Assembly (NCBI RefSeq): GCF_041395345.1
Contig: NZ_JAWLAR010000008.1
Coordinates: 124,001-188,000 of the forward strand
Direction: 5' to 3'
DNA from: Dokdonella sp041395345
Lineage (GTDB): Bacteria; Pseudomonadota; Gammaproteobacteria; Xanthomonadales; Rhodanobacteraceae
Length of the DNA stretch: 64,000 nucleotides
In this document: positions 52,388 to 61,189 of the stretch, in pieces
How the letters are laid out: every line of letters begins with the position of its first letter
Numbering within the stretch: the stretch's first letter is position 1
Program-made: the position numbers and the translations under genes
The notes under the pieces: generated by a model
The model's database searches: none
What the model was told of the DNA's origin: nothing
What the model saw: only the letters and a program-made list of their open reading frames with translations

Positions 52388-53617
52388 TCAGGATTTGAAC
52401 AGTCGGTTACGCAGCGCTACTGTTGTTTCATAGACCTCGCGGATCGCTCCGTCGTTTGCCGACGGGGTGACGCTGGTATCAAGGATTGTGTGGGTCCGAT
52501 CTGGTGCACCAGCCCTGTCCGGGCTGCGAATCAGCATTCCGATGCGTACGCTGAGCACGCGACTCCACGCCGCATCGAGCGCCAGGGGGGTAGCTGCGCC
52601 ACCAACGATATCCGCGGCAGTCTGATAGACATCGACACGACCATCAGGAGGGGTGTTCGTATCAATGCCAAAGCGCAACTGCATGTTCTCGACACCTTCG
52701 ACCAGCTCTTCAGGACCACCGAGCGCAAAGCTGTCGCGTTCAAAACGAAGCATGTGGAGTGACGGAATGCCGTTGGGGTTGGTCCTTACAAAAAATGCGT
52801 AATACTCGGCTCGATGAACCTCTGCATTCAGGCTCGAATCGCCAACCAGGGGTTTGGCATTGAGAAACGCGTTGGAAATTCGGAAATCCCAGGGACAGGG
52901 AGCGGTGCCGCATGCAGAAACCGATGGGTCCAGGTAAACGTTCGGGCTGGCTCTGCCATCGGCAATCACCAGAGAGCCAGGCGCATTGCCGTTGAGCAAG
53001 CCGGCAAATACATCGGCCGAGCGGCAATTTTCCAGTCCAAACAGAACCCTCTTGTTGGGCTCCGGCAGAAACGGCGCATCCGGATCTCCAACCAGGATGT
53101 TGAGCGTATCCGTGGCCTTGCTGACGCTCACGACCGGCGTGCTTTCTTCTGTGAACACGCGAACAATCAGGACATCGCTACCGTCGACAAGGCCGGTAAT
53201 GGTCGCCAATTCTGCGGTTGCCGTCATAGAACCTTGGGTAAAAGCCTCAATCGGACGCTGGAAACGGTAGGCGTTGCCACCTGGCACGTTGTTCCCGCCC
53301 GGAACGGCCGCATCGTACTGGGCCAGGTGGTTGACGAAACTTTCCTGAACCGTTCGGCCAGTATCCGCTCCACAGCCCATGAACCCCACCATCCTCAATT
53401 GGCGCTGAAGATACTGGGTAGCGAAACGCCCACTTTCCTGCACACGCGAAAGCCCTTCCGTCATTTGTGAAGTGGCACTCGATGCACCAAAAATCTGTAC
53501 GAGGCCCAATGAAATCAGGCCGGCAATAACGATGGCAATCATCAGCTCGATCAGCGAGACACCTGCCTGAGCTTTCGGGCGCATGGACGAAGTAGATGCT
53601 TGGATAGTATTTTTCAT
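52388..53617 (-). CDS. pilW: Type IV minor pilin PilW
   Basis: 409 residues, long as PilW proteins are. Leader ends QAG then VSLIELMIAIVIAGLISLGLVQIF; SRVQESGRFATQYLQRQLRMVGFMGC is the PilW signature. It starts seven bases after pilV. Confidence 0.93.
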   Translation of the reverse strand: MKNTIQASTSSMRPKAQAGVSLIELMIAIVIAGLISLGLVQIFGASSATSQMTEGLSRVQESGRFATQYLQRQLRMVGFMGCGADTGRTVQESFVNHLAQYDAAVPGGNNVPGGNAYRFQRPIEAFTQGSMTATAELATITGLVDGSDVLIVRVFTEESTPVVSVSKATDTLNILVGDPDAPFLPEPNKRVLFGLENCRSADVFAGLLNGNAPGSLVIADGRASPNVYLDPSVSACGTAPCPWDFRISNAFLNAKPLVGDSSLNAEVHRAEYYAFFVRTNPNGIPSLHMLRFERDSFALGGPEELVEGVENMQLRFGIDTNTPPDGRVDVYQTAADIVGGAATPLALDAAWSRVLSVRIGMLIRSPDRAGAPDRTHTILDTSVTPSANDGAIREVYETTVALRNRLFKS

Positions 53618-53624
53618 GGGCTGG

Positions 53625-54152
53625 CTACATCCGGCTCGAAACTACGAAAACACTGACCTGCCCGTCGGCGCCAGCACCCGTTCCACCATCGGCAATGCTC
53701 GCATCGAACGTGTCGGCGTCGTCACTACAGACGCCAGCGGCCGAGCCGCTCGCGCTCTCCCAACGGGAGTCGCTCCAGCGAATACAAACTGCCATCTCAT
53801 TGTCGCTGATGCGCGCAACGGCGCCACGCCCCAACGGAAGCTGGCATCGAATCTGCGCGCGCCAGACACTGAGATCTCGAGCCGCAACCGAGCTCGTGTC
53901 AGGCGCCGCCCCGCAAACTACATCTGCATAGTTGTCAGAGTAGTAACTGCCGATATTCGCGCGATTAGCGCGCATGTTGTCGAGCATCATCCCCGCCAGC
54001 GCAGTTGCCTGGCTGCGGAAATTGGCACTCTGGTTGGCCTTCACCGAGTAGGCCTGCAAGGCAGCGAGGCCAAGCAGCCCGAAGCTGAGCACAAGTAGCG
54101 CAATGAGCACTTCGAGCAGGGTAAAGCCGCGCTCTGGATTTCTGATTCGCAT
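53625..54152 (-). CDS. pilV: Type IV minor pilin PilV
   Basis: 175 residues. ATG 54152 gives the short leader MRIRNPERG before FTLLEVLIALLVLSFGLLGLAALQ. TTG 54173, which overlaps the fimT stop (TTGA), is an alternative but gives an atypically long leader. Contains ANFRSQATALAGMMLDNMRANR, typical of PilV. Confidence 0.92.
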   Translation of the reverse strand: MRIRNPERGFTLLEVLIALLVLSFGLLGLAALQAYSVKANQSANFRSQATALAGMMLDNMRANRANIGSYYSDNYADVVCGAAPDTSSVAARDLSVWRAQIRCQLPLGRGAVARISDNEMAVCIRWSDSRWESASGSAAGVCSDDADTFDASIADGGTGAGADGQVSVFVVSSRM

Positions 54153-54169
54153 GAATGGGCCCCGGGTTC

Positions 54170-54757
54170 TCAACTGCAGGTTTCTACGACTTTGGAACTC
54201 GATCGTCCGAGCTCTGAAATGACAATGCTGCGTTGCTGCCTGGCTGAGCAGTCGCTGGCAGGTTTTAGCGTGAAGGTCACCTGGCCAGTGATATTGTTGG
54301 TGAGCCCTCGCGGGTTGTAACGGACAAAGGTAATTGCCGAATCCGGAATCAGAGTGTTCTTGGAATTGCCCTCCCAGGTGCGCAGCACGTCATCCACATC
54401 GATGGCCACCGGGGTTGCCCCATCTCCGACGGTGTCGTCGACAAACACCATCCAGCCAAGTGTCCAGTCGGTGGAGGAGCCGCACGCAGCAGGTACAGCG
54501 CTATTGCGCGTGTCTGCCGCACACAAGGTTACGCCTCGGCTGCGGGTAATCGCCTCGTTGCGCGCGTAGTTGGAGGCACTGAGGAAATCGTTGGCTTGGG
54601 TCTTGACCCGATTGCCACGAATCAGATTCGAGAAGCTCGGCGTTGCCATGGCAGTGAGGATGGCAATGATCGAGATGACGATAATCAGTTCAATCAGACC
54701 AAAACCGCCCTCGCCCCGTTCAGGGCGCTGGAAGTGGCTGAAACGCTGGAATGACAT
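54170..54757 (-). CDS. fimT: Minor pilin FimT/GspH family
   Basis: 195 residues from ATG 54757 with GAGGGG just upstream. Leader ends GEGG, then FGLIELIIVISIIAILTAMATPSF. RVKTQANDFLSASNYARNEAITRSRGVTLC is the FimT/FimU/GspH signature. It opens the minor pilin block. Between it and ispH (54758-54950) no gene is seen. Confidence 0.93.
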   Translation of the reverse strand: MSFQRFSHFQRPERGEGGFGLIELIIVISIIAILTAMATPSFSNLIRGNRVKTQANDFLSASNYARNEAITRSRGVTLCAADTRNSAVPAACGSSTDWTLGWMVFVDDTVGDGATPVAIDVDDVLRTWEGNSKNTLIPDSAITFVRYNPRGLTNNITGQVTFTLKPASDCSARQQRSIVISELGRSSSKVVETCS

Positions 54758-54950
54758 GTATATCCCCTCGATCCGGACCGGACTTATGACCATGAACGTA
54801 CGTGGACCCGCCAAATCGGGCAAGCCCGCTGCGTGTGCGAGGTAGGAATTGGCGGATGAGCGGTGGAGCCGCCCTGGCGCCGGGATCAGGGCCCGGGGTG
54901 CTTGCCGGCTTTGGCGTTGATGGCGGCCAGCGCCAGCTTGACCCGGCGGA

Positions 54951-55907
54951 TCAGGCCACCACGTTGATGCGTAACTCTTTGGGCAGTGCGAACGTCACGT
55001 TTTCCGGCTTGCCCTCCAGCTCGCGCACCTGGCCGGCGCCCCACTGTCGCAGCTGTTCGATGACGTCCTTGACCAGGCCTTCCGGGGCGGAAGCCCCGGC
55101 GGTAACGCCGATACGCGGGCCGGCATCCAGCCAATCCCGGCGAATATCGCTGGCTCCGTCGATAAGGTACGCCGGCACGCCCTGCTTTTCGGCCAGTTCG
55201 CGCAGACGGTTGGAGTTCGAGCTGTTGGGCGAGCCGACCACAAGCACCAGGTCACATTGCTGACCGAGCTCACGGACCGCATCCTGGCGATTTTGCGTGG
55301 CGTAGCAGATATCGTCGTGGCGCGGGCCGATGATGGCCGGAAAGTGTTCACGCAGGGCATCGATCACCGCGCGCGTGTCGTCGACGGACAGCGTGGTCTG
55401 GCTCACGTAGGCCAGGTGATCGGGGCGACTTGGTTGCAGCGATGCCACGCATTCCGGGGTTTCCACGAGATGGATGTCACCGGCGTTGCCGGCACTCCAC
55501 TGGCCCATGGTGCCCTCGACCTCGGGATGGCCGGCGTGCCCGATCAGAACCACGTCCCGACCCGCCTTGCCATGCCGGGCCACTTCGATATGAACCTTGG
55601 TGACCAGCGGACAGGTGGCATCGAAAACGTTCAAGCCGCGCCGATCGGCTTCTTCGCGCACCTCCCTGGAGACGCCGTGGGCGCTGAAGATGACCGTCGC
55701 CCCATCCGGCACTTCGTTCAGTTCGTCGACGAAAACGGCACCCCTGCTCCTGAGCGAATCGACGACAAACTTGTTGTGGACGACTTCGTGTCGCACATAG
55801 ATCGGCGCCCCGAATGACTCGAGTGCGCGTTCGACGATTTCGATCGCACGGTCTACACCGGCACAGAATCCGCGGGGGTTGGCGAGAAGTACTTGCATGG
55901 GGGGCAT
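54951..55907 (-). CDS. ispH: 4-hydroxy-3-methylbut-2-enyl diphosphate reductase
   Basis: 318 residues. The three iron-sulfur cysteines are in PRGFCAGVDRAI, DATCPLVTKVH and DDICYATQNRQ; substrate contacts are in VVHNKFVVDSL and VGSPNSSNSNRL. Last step of the MEP isoprenoid pathway. Starts at 55907 or 55898 are possible. Located between lspA and the minor pilins, as in P. aeruginosa. Confidence 0.96.
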   Translation of the reverse strand: MPPMQVLLANPRGFCAGVDRAIEIVERALESFGAPIYVRHEVVHNKFVVDSLRSRGAVFVDELNEVPDGATVIFSAHGVSREVREEADRRGLNVFDATCPLVTKVHIEVARHGKAGRDVVLIGHAGHPEVEGTMGQWSAGNAGDIHLVETPECVASLQPSRPDHLAYVSQTTLSVDDTRAVIDALREHFPAIIGPRHDDICYATQNRQDAVRELGQQCDLVLVVGSPNSSNSNRLRELAEKQGVPAYLIDGASDIRRDWLDAGPRIGVTAGASAPEGLVKDVIEQLRQWGAGQVRELEGKPENVTFALPKELRINVVA

Positions 55908-55988
55908 TATCGCTCAGTGGCGGTCTTGACGCAGATGCCGCATGCGGCCACTTCGTCAGCTTGCGTGCCGCGGGGCAATCGCGGGTTT

Positions 55989-56480
55989 TCAGGTTTTCGC
56001 GTGTTTGCCGGCAAATAGCCCGAACAGGATCAGCAGCACAGCACCGACACTGATCGCCGAGTCCGCGACGTTGAACGCCGGGAAATGCCAGTCTCCGTGG
56101 TAAACATCAACAAAATCAACAACATGTCCGAAACGCATACGATCGATTACGTTGCCGACAGCGCCACCCAGGACCAGAGACAGTGGCAATGCCGTTGTCC
56201 ACTCCGAACGCGGCGTGCGCTTCAGCCAGGCAACCAGGACGATGCTCACCACGATGGCCAGGACGGTGAAGAACCAGCGTTGCCAGCCGCCAGCATCGGA
56301 AAGAAAGCTGAAAGCCGCCCCCTCGTTGTAGGCCAGCGTCCAGTTGAGCAAACCGGCGATGACCGGCATCGACTCATGCAGCTCGAAATGCTGGAGGACG
56401 ATCCACTTTGTGATCTGGTCAGCGACCAGTATGGCCAGGGAAAGCAATAGCCAGATCAGGGCGTTGGAGCGTGTAGTCAT
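55989..56480 (-). CDS. lspA: Lipoprotein signal peptidase
   Basis: 163 residues from ATG 56480; ATG 56492 is the alternative, and the much longer frame to 56621 is repeat sequence. Four membrane helices. Conserved ADQITKW, NEGAAFSFL, catalytic Asp residues in GNVIDRMRFGHVVDF and FNVADSAISVG. It removes signal peptides from lipoproteins, including the one at 8773-9705. Normally preceded by ileS, which is not in the window. Confidence 0.95.
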   Translation of the reverse strand: MTTRSNALIWLLLSLAILVADQITKWIVLQHFELHESMPVIAGLLNWTLAYNEGAAFSFLSDAGGWQRWFFTVLAIVVSIVLVAWLKRTPRSEWTTALPLSLVLGGAVGNVIDRMRFGHVVDFVDVYHGDWHFPAFNVADSAISVGAVLLILFGLFAGKHAKT

Positions 56481-56562
56481 GGGCCTGTGCATGGGTCGGC
56501 TTTGGGGCGTGCATGGTACACGGTGGCAACCTCGGGCGATTGCCGCAGTCGCGTCTCGAGAC

Positions 56563-56844
56563 AAGCCGGGTCGCATCGTCATGCCCCGCGATCCATTTGC
56601 ATCGTCCGGCTGCCGATACAAACCAGACTTCGCCCCACCCCGATTCTTGCAGGGGCGAGTCCCGGACTCGCCCGCTTCCTGGCCCGCCTAGACGAACAGC
56701 GGGAGAGTCTGAGACCCTCCCCTACGCAAGCCGGGTCGCATCGTCATGCCCCGCGATCCATTTGCATCGTCCGGCTGCCGAAACAAACCAGACTTCGCCC
56801 CACCCCGATTCTTGCCGGGGCGAGTCCCGGACTCGCCCGCTTCG
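56563..56844. repeat. 165-bp-period direct repeat with REPs upstream of lspA
   Basis: Two near-identical copies (about 56563-56679 and 56728-56844) begin AAGCCGGGTCGCATCGTC and end in a REP unit of the type GGGGCGAGTCCCGGACTCGC. Only a few differences are seen. The 56481-56860 stretch otherwise holds no gene. Confidence 0.8.
56651..56725. repeat. Inverted REP pair (family B variant)
   Basis: AGGGGCGAGTCCCGGACTCG (56651 on) and GCGGGAGAGTCTGAGACC (56699 on) face each other. A further single copy is at 56815-56840. Confidence 0.7.
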
Positions 56845-56860
56845 TGGCTCCATTGCCTCA

Positions 56861-57364
56861 TCAAGCCATGACATTTGAGGGGTTTAGACTGTCCTCGCTC
56901 CACTTGGCGGGATTGTTCTCCATGTACTCGACGATTCGAAGATAGTCTTGTTCGCCGCGTATGACGTGCTCGTAGTAACCGCGTTGCCAGACGCGCAAGC
57001 CGGGAGTCCTGTTGAGACTGTTTACCATGCGGGCCGAGAATGACTTGAAGGCGCGAACAATTTCCGGCAAACCGTGGCCGAGGGCCTCGACGCTGTTCAT
57101 GCTCACTGCATCCTTGAGTACCAGAATGCCGTGAAAATGGTTCGGCATGACAACAAACCTGTCAGTTTCGGCGCGGGCGTAATGTTTCTGCAGCTCCAGC
57201 CAGGTCCTCTCGATCATATGGCCTGCCGAGTTGGCTTGCATGACTCCGTCAGTGCATTCTCCGAACAGACACGCCCGATCCTGTACACACACCGTGACGA
57301 AATAAAAGCCAGGCCTTGTGTAGTCGTAGTTCGGCAATCGAAGGGACTTGCGAAACTTGGGCAT
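56861..57364 (-). CDS. REP-associated tyrosine transposase (RAYT), second type
   Basis: 167 residues from ATG 57364, which has a strong GGAGGG site. Y1_Tnp fold with YFVTVCVQDRACLFGE, HUH motif PNHFHGILV, WQRGYYEHVIR and YMENNPAKW. This block set differs clearly from the RAYT at 12353 (PNHWH, YIVLNPVRAG), so it belongs to another RAYT group. Family B REPs lie at 56815-56840 and 57409-57436, right against both ends, and are its likely substrate. It sits between slyD and lspA. Confidence 0.88.
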   Translation of the reverse strand: MPKFRKSLRLPNYDYTRPGFYFVTVCVQDRACLFGECTDGVMQANSAGHMIERTWLELQKHYARAETDRFVVMPNHFHGILVLKDAVSMNSVEALGHGLPEIVRAFKSFSARMVNSLNRTPGLRVWQRGYYEHVIRGEQDYLRIVEYMENNPAKWSEDSLNPSNVMA

Positions 57365-57408
57365 GTTCCCTCCATGGAATGCCAAACTGGGCCGTTGCGC
57401 TACGAGAG

Positions 57409-57436
57409 AGCGGGAGGGTCTGAGACCCTCCCCTAC
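57409..57436. repeat. REP palindrome (family B variant) upstream of RAYT
   Basis: GCGGGAGGGTCTGAGACCCT, then CCCCTAC. Its near-twin is on the other side of the transposase gene. It may also end slyD transcripts. Confidence 0.7.
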
Positions 57437-57458
57437 GCAAGCCTTTTCTTACCTTCGT

Positions 57459-57941
57459 TCAGTGATGGTGACCGCCCGCGCCATGCACGTGGCCGTGCTG
57501 CTTTTCCTCTTCGCTGGCTTCACGGACTTCGACGATCTCGACCGCGAAATGCAGGGTCTCTCCCGCGAGCGGGTGGTTGCCATCGACGGTGACGTCATCG
57601 CCCTCGATTTCGGTGACCACTACGGCGATCGGGCCCTGCTGGGTCTGGGCCTGGAACTGCATGCCGACAGCCAGATCAGCAACGCCCTCGAAGGACTTGC
57701 GCGGAACCACCTGGACCAGCTCATCGATGTAGTTGCCGTAGCCGTGCTCGGGATCGACATCGACGTTGAACTTGTCGCCAGCAGCGTGCCCGGTCATTTC
57801 CCGTTCAAGGCCCGGGACAATATTGCCTGCACCATGCAGATAGGCCAACGGCTCGCGTCCGTCTGAACTATCGAGCACGTCGCCCGCATCATTGGTCAGG
57901 GTGTAGTGGAAGGACGCCACGCTGTTGTCCGCGATCTGCAT
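57459..57941 (-). CDS. slyD: FKBP-type peptidyl-prolyl isomerase SlyD
   Basis: 160 residues. FKBP halves (VASFHYTLTNDAGDVLDSS, PLAYLHGAGNIVPGLEREM) flank the IF chaperone insert (FNVDVDPEHGYGNYIDELV). The tail HGHVHGAGGHHH is the metal-binding end of SlyD. Cytoplasmic prolyl isomerase and chaperone with nickel-binding capacity. The gene lies 5' of the RAYT and lspA on the same strand. Confidence 0.94.
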   Translation of the reverse strand: MQIADNSVASFHYTLTNDAGDVLDSSDGREPLAYLHGAGNIVPGLEREMTGHAAGDKFNVDVDPEHGYGNYIDELVQVVPRKSFEGVADLAVGMQFQAQTQQGPIAVVVTEIEGDDVTVDGNHPLAGETLHFAVEIVEVREASEEEKQHGHVHGAGGHHH

Positions 57942-57966
57942 GTTGCTACCTCGAATCTGTGGGCTG

Positions 57967-58000
57967 AAAAAAGAAAACCCCGGACGCGTGCGTCCGGGGT
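57967..58000 (-). terminator. Rho-independent terminator of the cold-shock gene
   Basis: On the minus strand CCCCGGACG-CACG-CGTCCGGGG followed by TTTTCTTTTTTC. It lies 24 bases after the csp stop and before slyD. Confidence 0.88.
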
Positions 58001-58023
58001 CTGCATGATTGGCGCTCTACCGA

Positions 58024-58236
58024 TCAGTCGTCAGCGCGTACGGCTTCGGCCTGCGGACCCTTCGGTCCCTGGGTTACGGTGAAGCTGACTTTCTGACCTT
58101 CGGCCAGCGACTTGAAACCGCTGCCCTCGATCGAACGAAAGTGAACAAATACATCGGGGCCGGATTCACGGGTAATGAAGCCGAAGCCTTTTGCATCATT
58201 GAACCATTTGACGGTGCCGTTTTCGCGATCAGACAT
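58024..58236 (-). CDS. Cold-shock domain protein (CspA family)
   Basis: 70 residues from ATG 58236 with AAGGA upstream. RNP1 KGFGFI and RNP2 VFVHF are intact; NGTVKWFNDAKGFGFI is canonical. Single-stranded nucleic-acid-binding RNA chaperone. The 238 bases upstream (58237-58474) hold no gene and probably contain a long leader, common in csp genes. Confidence 0.95.
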   Translation of the reverse strand: MSDRENGTVKWFNDAKGFGFITRESGPDVFVHFRSIEGSGFKSLAEGQKVSFTVTQGPKGPQAEAVRADD

Positions 58237-58474
58237 GACAGGATCCTTGAACAAGTTGAAACCAGGGGTGTGCGCGAATCCGGAAATTCGGCGCGAGTAC
58301 TGGGTGTGCAAGGAGGGTCAAGCAAGACGCGGCGAACAGTCCGATCACTGGATCAGCTGTGCCCATGTCACGATGCATTGTGACTCCGGCATACACAGTG
58401 CGACGAAGTGTACGACAGCCCGTGGGCAAACGCTAATCCCGGCGAACTGCGCGTCGGACCAGAGCGCTCGGGAC

Positions 58475-59107
58475 TCAACCCTGTCGCGGATTCTCCGAGT
58501 GCCTCTCCTCCAGCACCCTGATCAGATCTGCCATGCCGAGGTTTCTTGCTCTCAGCAACACAAGCAGGTGGAAGACCAGATCCGCTGCCTCGCCGAGCAG
58601 CTCGGAGTCCTCCTGGGTCACGGCAGCCAGTGACGTCTCGACGCCCTCCTCGCCCACTTTCTGCGCGATTCGGCGAATACCGCTTTCGAACAGTTTCGTG
58701 GTGTAGCTTGCCGCAGGTCGATTCGCGAATCGATCCTCGATCAGGGCGTCCAGCTGGGCCAGGAATCCGCCAGGCGGTGGCGCAGCCGTTGCAAAGCAGC
58801 TTGCCGCGCCGGTGTGACAGGTCGGCCCTTCCGGTTCGGCTCGCACGAGGATGCTGTCGCCATCGCAATCGACGTGCAGCGATTTCAGGTTGAGAAAATT
58901 GCCGGAGCTTTCACCCTTGGTCCACAGCCGTTGCCTGCTTCGGCTGAAGAATGTGACCTTGCCGCTGGATTGCGTTGCCTGCAGCGCTTCGAGGTTCATG
59001 TAGCCGAGCATCAATACGGCGCCGCTCTGCCAGTGCTGGACGATCGCCGGCAGAAGACCATCACCCTTGGCCCAGTCAAGCGGTTCGACAACGGAAGCAT
59101 CGTTCAT
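58475..59107 (-). CDS. hisIE: Bifunctional PR-AMP cyclohydrolase/PR-ATP pyrophosphatase
   Basis: 210 residues. HisI half: GAVLMLGYMNLEAL, FFSRSRQRLWTKGESSGN, DCDGDSILV and the zinc-site Cys in GPTCHTGAASCF. HisE half: RIAQKVGEEGVETSLAAV and EAADLVFHLLVLL. Steps 2 and 3 of histidine synthesis. Start overlaps the hisF stop (ATGA); last gene of the operon. Confidence 0.96.
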   Translation of the reverse strand: MNDASVVEPLDWAKGDGLLPAIVQHWQSGAVLMLGYMNLEALQATQSSGKVTFFSRSRQRLWTKGESSGNFLNLKSLHVDCDGDSILVRAEPEGPTCHTGAASCFATAAPPPGGFLAQLDALIEDRFANRPAASYTTKLFESGIRRIAQKVGEEGVETSLAAVTQEDSELLGEAADLVFHLLVLLRARNLGMADLIRVLEERHSENPRQG

Positions 59108-59874
59108 GCACGAATCTCCAGACCGGAATCGGCCAGAAAGGTCTTGAGCACGGGGATCGGAATTTCACCCGAATGAAAGACGCTGGCCGCCAGTGCCGCA
59201 TCGACATCGGCCTCGACGAAGGCGTCGAGAAAATGTTCGATGGCGCCGGCTCCGCCCGAGGCCACCAGCGGAACCGAACAGCGTGCGCGCACGGCGCTCA
59301 ACTGGTCCAGGTCGTAGCCAGCGCGCACGCCATCCGCGCCCATGCAGTTGAGGACGATTTCGCCGGCTCCTCGCGCCTGCACTTCATCAACCCAGTCGAG
59401 GGTTCGCAGCGGAACCGAACGCATGCGCGATGGATCACCCGTGTACTGGCGCACACGCCATTCGCCATCGGCATCCCTCAGGCTGTCGATGCCGATGACC
59501 ACGCACTGGTTGCCAAAGGCGTCCGCCAGCTCGTTCACCAGTTGCGGGCGCTCGAGTGCCGGAGAGTTGATCGAGATCTTGTCGGCACCGGCCATGAGGA
59601 TGGCACGAGCCGACTCCACATTGCGGATTCCGCCTGCCACGCAAAACGGTATGTCGATGACCCGGGCCACGCGCTCGACCCAGTCGCGATCGACATGGCG
59701 ACCCTGCGGGCTTGCGGTGATGTCATAGAAAACCAGTTCGTCTGCACCTTCGTCGCGATAGCGCAGGGCCAGCTCGACGATATCACCGACGATGACATGA
59801 TCGCGGAAGCGTACGCCCTTGACGACCTTGCCATCGCGCACGTCCAGACAGGGAATGATTCGCCGCGTCAGCAT
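59104..59874 (-). CDS. hisF: Imidazole glycerol phosphate synthase, cyclase subunit
   Basis: 256 residues. (beta/alpha)8 barrel with catalytic Asp in IIPCLDVRDGKVVKG and the second in VVIGIDSLRD. Forms the HisF-HisH complex. Overlaps hisA by seven bases. Confidence 0.97.
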   Translation of the reverse strand: MLTRRIIPCLDVRDGKVVKGVRFRDHVIVGDIVELALRYRDEGADELVFYDITASPQGRHVDRDWVERVARVIDIPFCVAGGIRNVESARAILMAGADKISINSPALERPQLVNELADAFGNQCVVIGIDSLRDADGEWRVRQYTGDPSRMRSVPLRTLDWVDEVQARGAGEIVLNCMGADGVRAGYDLDQLSAVRARCSVPLVASGGAGAIEHFLDAFVEADVDAALAASVFHSGEIPIPVLKTFLADSGLEIRA

Positions 59875-60593
59875 GCCAGGGCTTCAGCCAGATCAAGCTG
59901 GCCCTCGAGCAGACTGCGGCCCAGTATCACGCCAGCCACCTTGTCTTTCAGTGCCGCCACATCAGCCAGATTGCGCATGCCTCCCGAAGCCTGCACAAGC
60001 AGCCCGGGGGCGATCCGTGCGAGATGCGCATAGAGTTCCAGATTGGGACCGGTCAACATGCCATCACGCTCAATATCCGTGCACAGCAGATGGCGCGCGC
60101 CGTGGGCTTCAAAGCGCGGTGCCAGTTCATCGAGTGTCAGCGTGGCCGCCTGTGTCCATCCGGCTGACGACAACTGCCAACAGCCATCCATACGTCGAGT
60201 GTCGAGCGCGACGACCAGCCGATCCGCCCCATGCGTCGAAATCCACTCGAACACCTGATCGGGCTGTTTGATCGCGACACTTCCGATGACAACTCGTCGC
60301 GCGCCGATATCGAACAACCGGCGCACGTCGGCCTCGTTGCGAACGCCACCACCGGCCTGGACAACGAGGCCGAGACCGGCCAGCGATTCGATCAGATCCA
60401 GATTCTCGAAATTGCCGCCGCGCGCACCATCAAGATCTACCACGTGCAGCTGGGTTGCGCCCGCATCCAGGTAGCTGCGAGCCTGGTCCAGCGCATTGAT
60501 GGCATAGCCGGTTTCGCGGGCATAGTCGCCCTGGCGCAGACGCACGACGCAGCCGCCACGCAGGTCCAGTGCGGGAATGATCTCGAACGTCAT
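59868..60593 (-). CDS. hisA: Phosphoribosylformimino-5-aminoimidazole carboxamide ribotide isomerase
   Basis: 241 residues. Barrel with IIPALDLRGGCVVRLRQGDY and VVALDTRRMDG holding the two catalytic Asp residues. Step 4 of the pathway. Overlaps hisH by four bases. Confidence 0.97.
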   Translation of the reverse strand: MTFEIIPALDLRGGCVVRLRQGDYARETGYAINALDQARSYLDAGATQLHVVDLDGARGGNFENLDLIESLAGLGLVVQAGGGVRNEADVRRLFDIGARRVVIGSVAIKQPDQVFEWISTHGADRLVVALDTRRMDGCWQLSSAGWTQAATLTLDELAPRFEAHGARHLLCTDIERDGMLTGPNLELYAHLARIAPGLLVQASGGMRNLADVAALKDKVAGVILGRSLLEGQLDLAEALAC

Positions 60594-61189
60594 TGGGAAA
60601 GGAAATTGCCGAGCAGGCGCGCCCCGACCGCTGCCGAGCGCTCCGGGTGAAACTGCATGCCACAGAAATTCCGGCTGCGCACAATGGCTGCAAGCGATGA
60701 TCCGTACTCGGTGCTGGCTACGGTATGTACATCGCTGGATACCGCGAAGCTGTGCACGAAATAGGCGAACGCCTTCCCGGGAAGGTCGTGCAACAACGGG
60801 TCATCGCGGACCGTCTCAAGCCGATTCCAGCCCATGTGCGGCACCCGTCGGGAACGAGTACGGGACAACCGGCGCACGCGGCCGCTGATCACGCCAAGAC
60901 ACGGCGTATCACCTTCTTCGGAATGATCAAACAGCAACTGCATGCCCAGGCAGACCCCGAGCACCGGTTGTTGCAGGCTGCGCAGGACGTCGACAAGTCC
61001 ATGCGATTCCAGCGTGCGCATGGCGGGCGCAGCCGCACCGACGCCGGGCAGGATCACGTGGCTGGCAGCGCGGATCCGCGCCGCACTATGGGTTACCGGC
61101 GCATCGATACCGAGGCGCTCGAGCGCGTAGCGAACCGAGCCGATGTTGGTTCCGCCGGCATCGACAAGTACCACGTCCGGCGTGCTCAC
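60590..61189 (-). CDS. hisH: Imidazole glycerol phosphate synthase, glutaminase subunit
   Basis: 199 residues from GTG 61189 (GTGA overlap with hisB). Class I amidotransferase: oxyanion strand ILPGVGAAAPAM, nucleophile GVCLGMQLLF, and His-Glu in GMQFHPERS. Supplies ammonia to HisF. Confidence 0.96.
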   Translation of the reverse strand: MSTPDVVLVDAGGTNIGSVRYALERLGIDAPVTHSAARIRAASHVILPGVGAAAPAMRTLESHGLVDVLRSLQQPVLGVCLGMQLLFDHSEEGDTPCLGVISGRVRRLSRTRSRRVPHMGWNRLETVRDDPLLHDLPGKAFAYFVHSFAVSSDVHTVASTEYGSSLAAIVRSRNFCGMQFHPERSAAVGARLLGNFLSQ

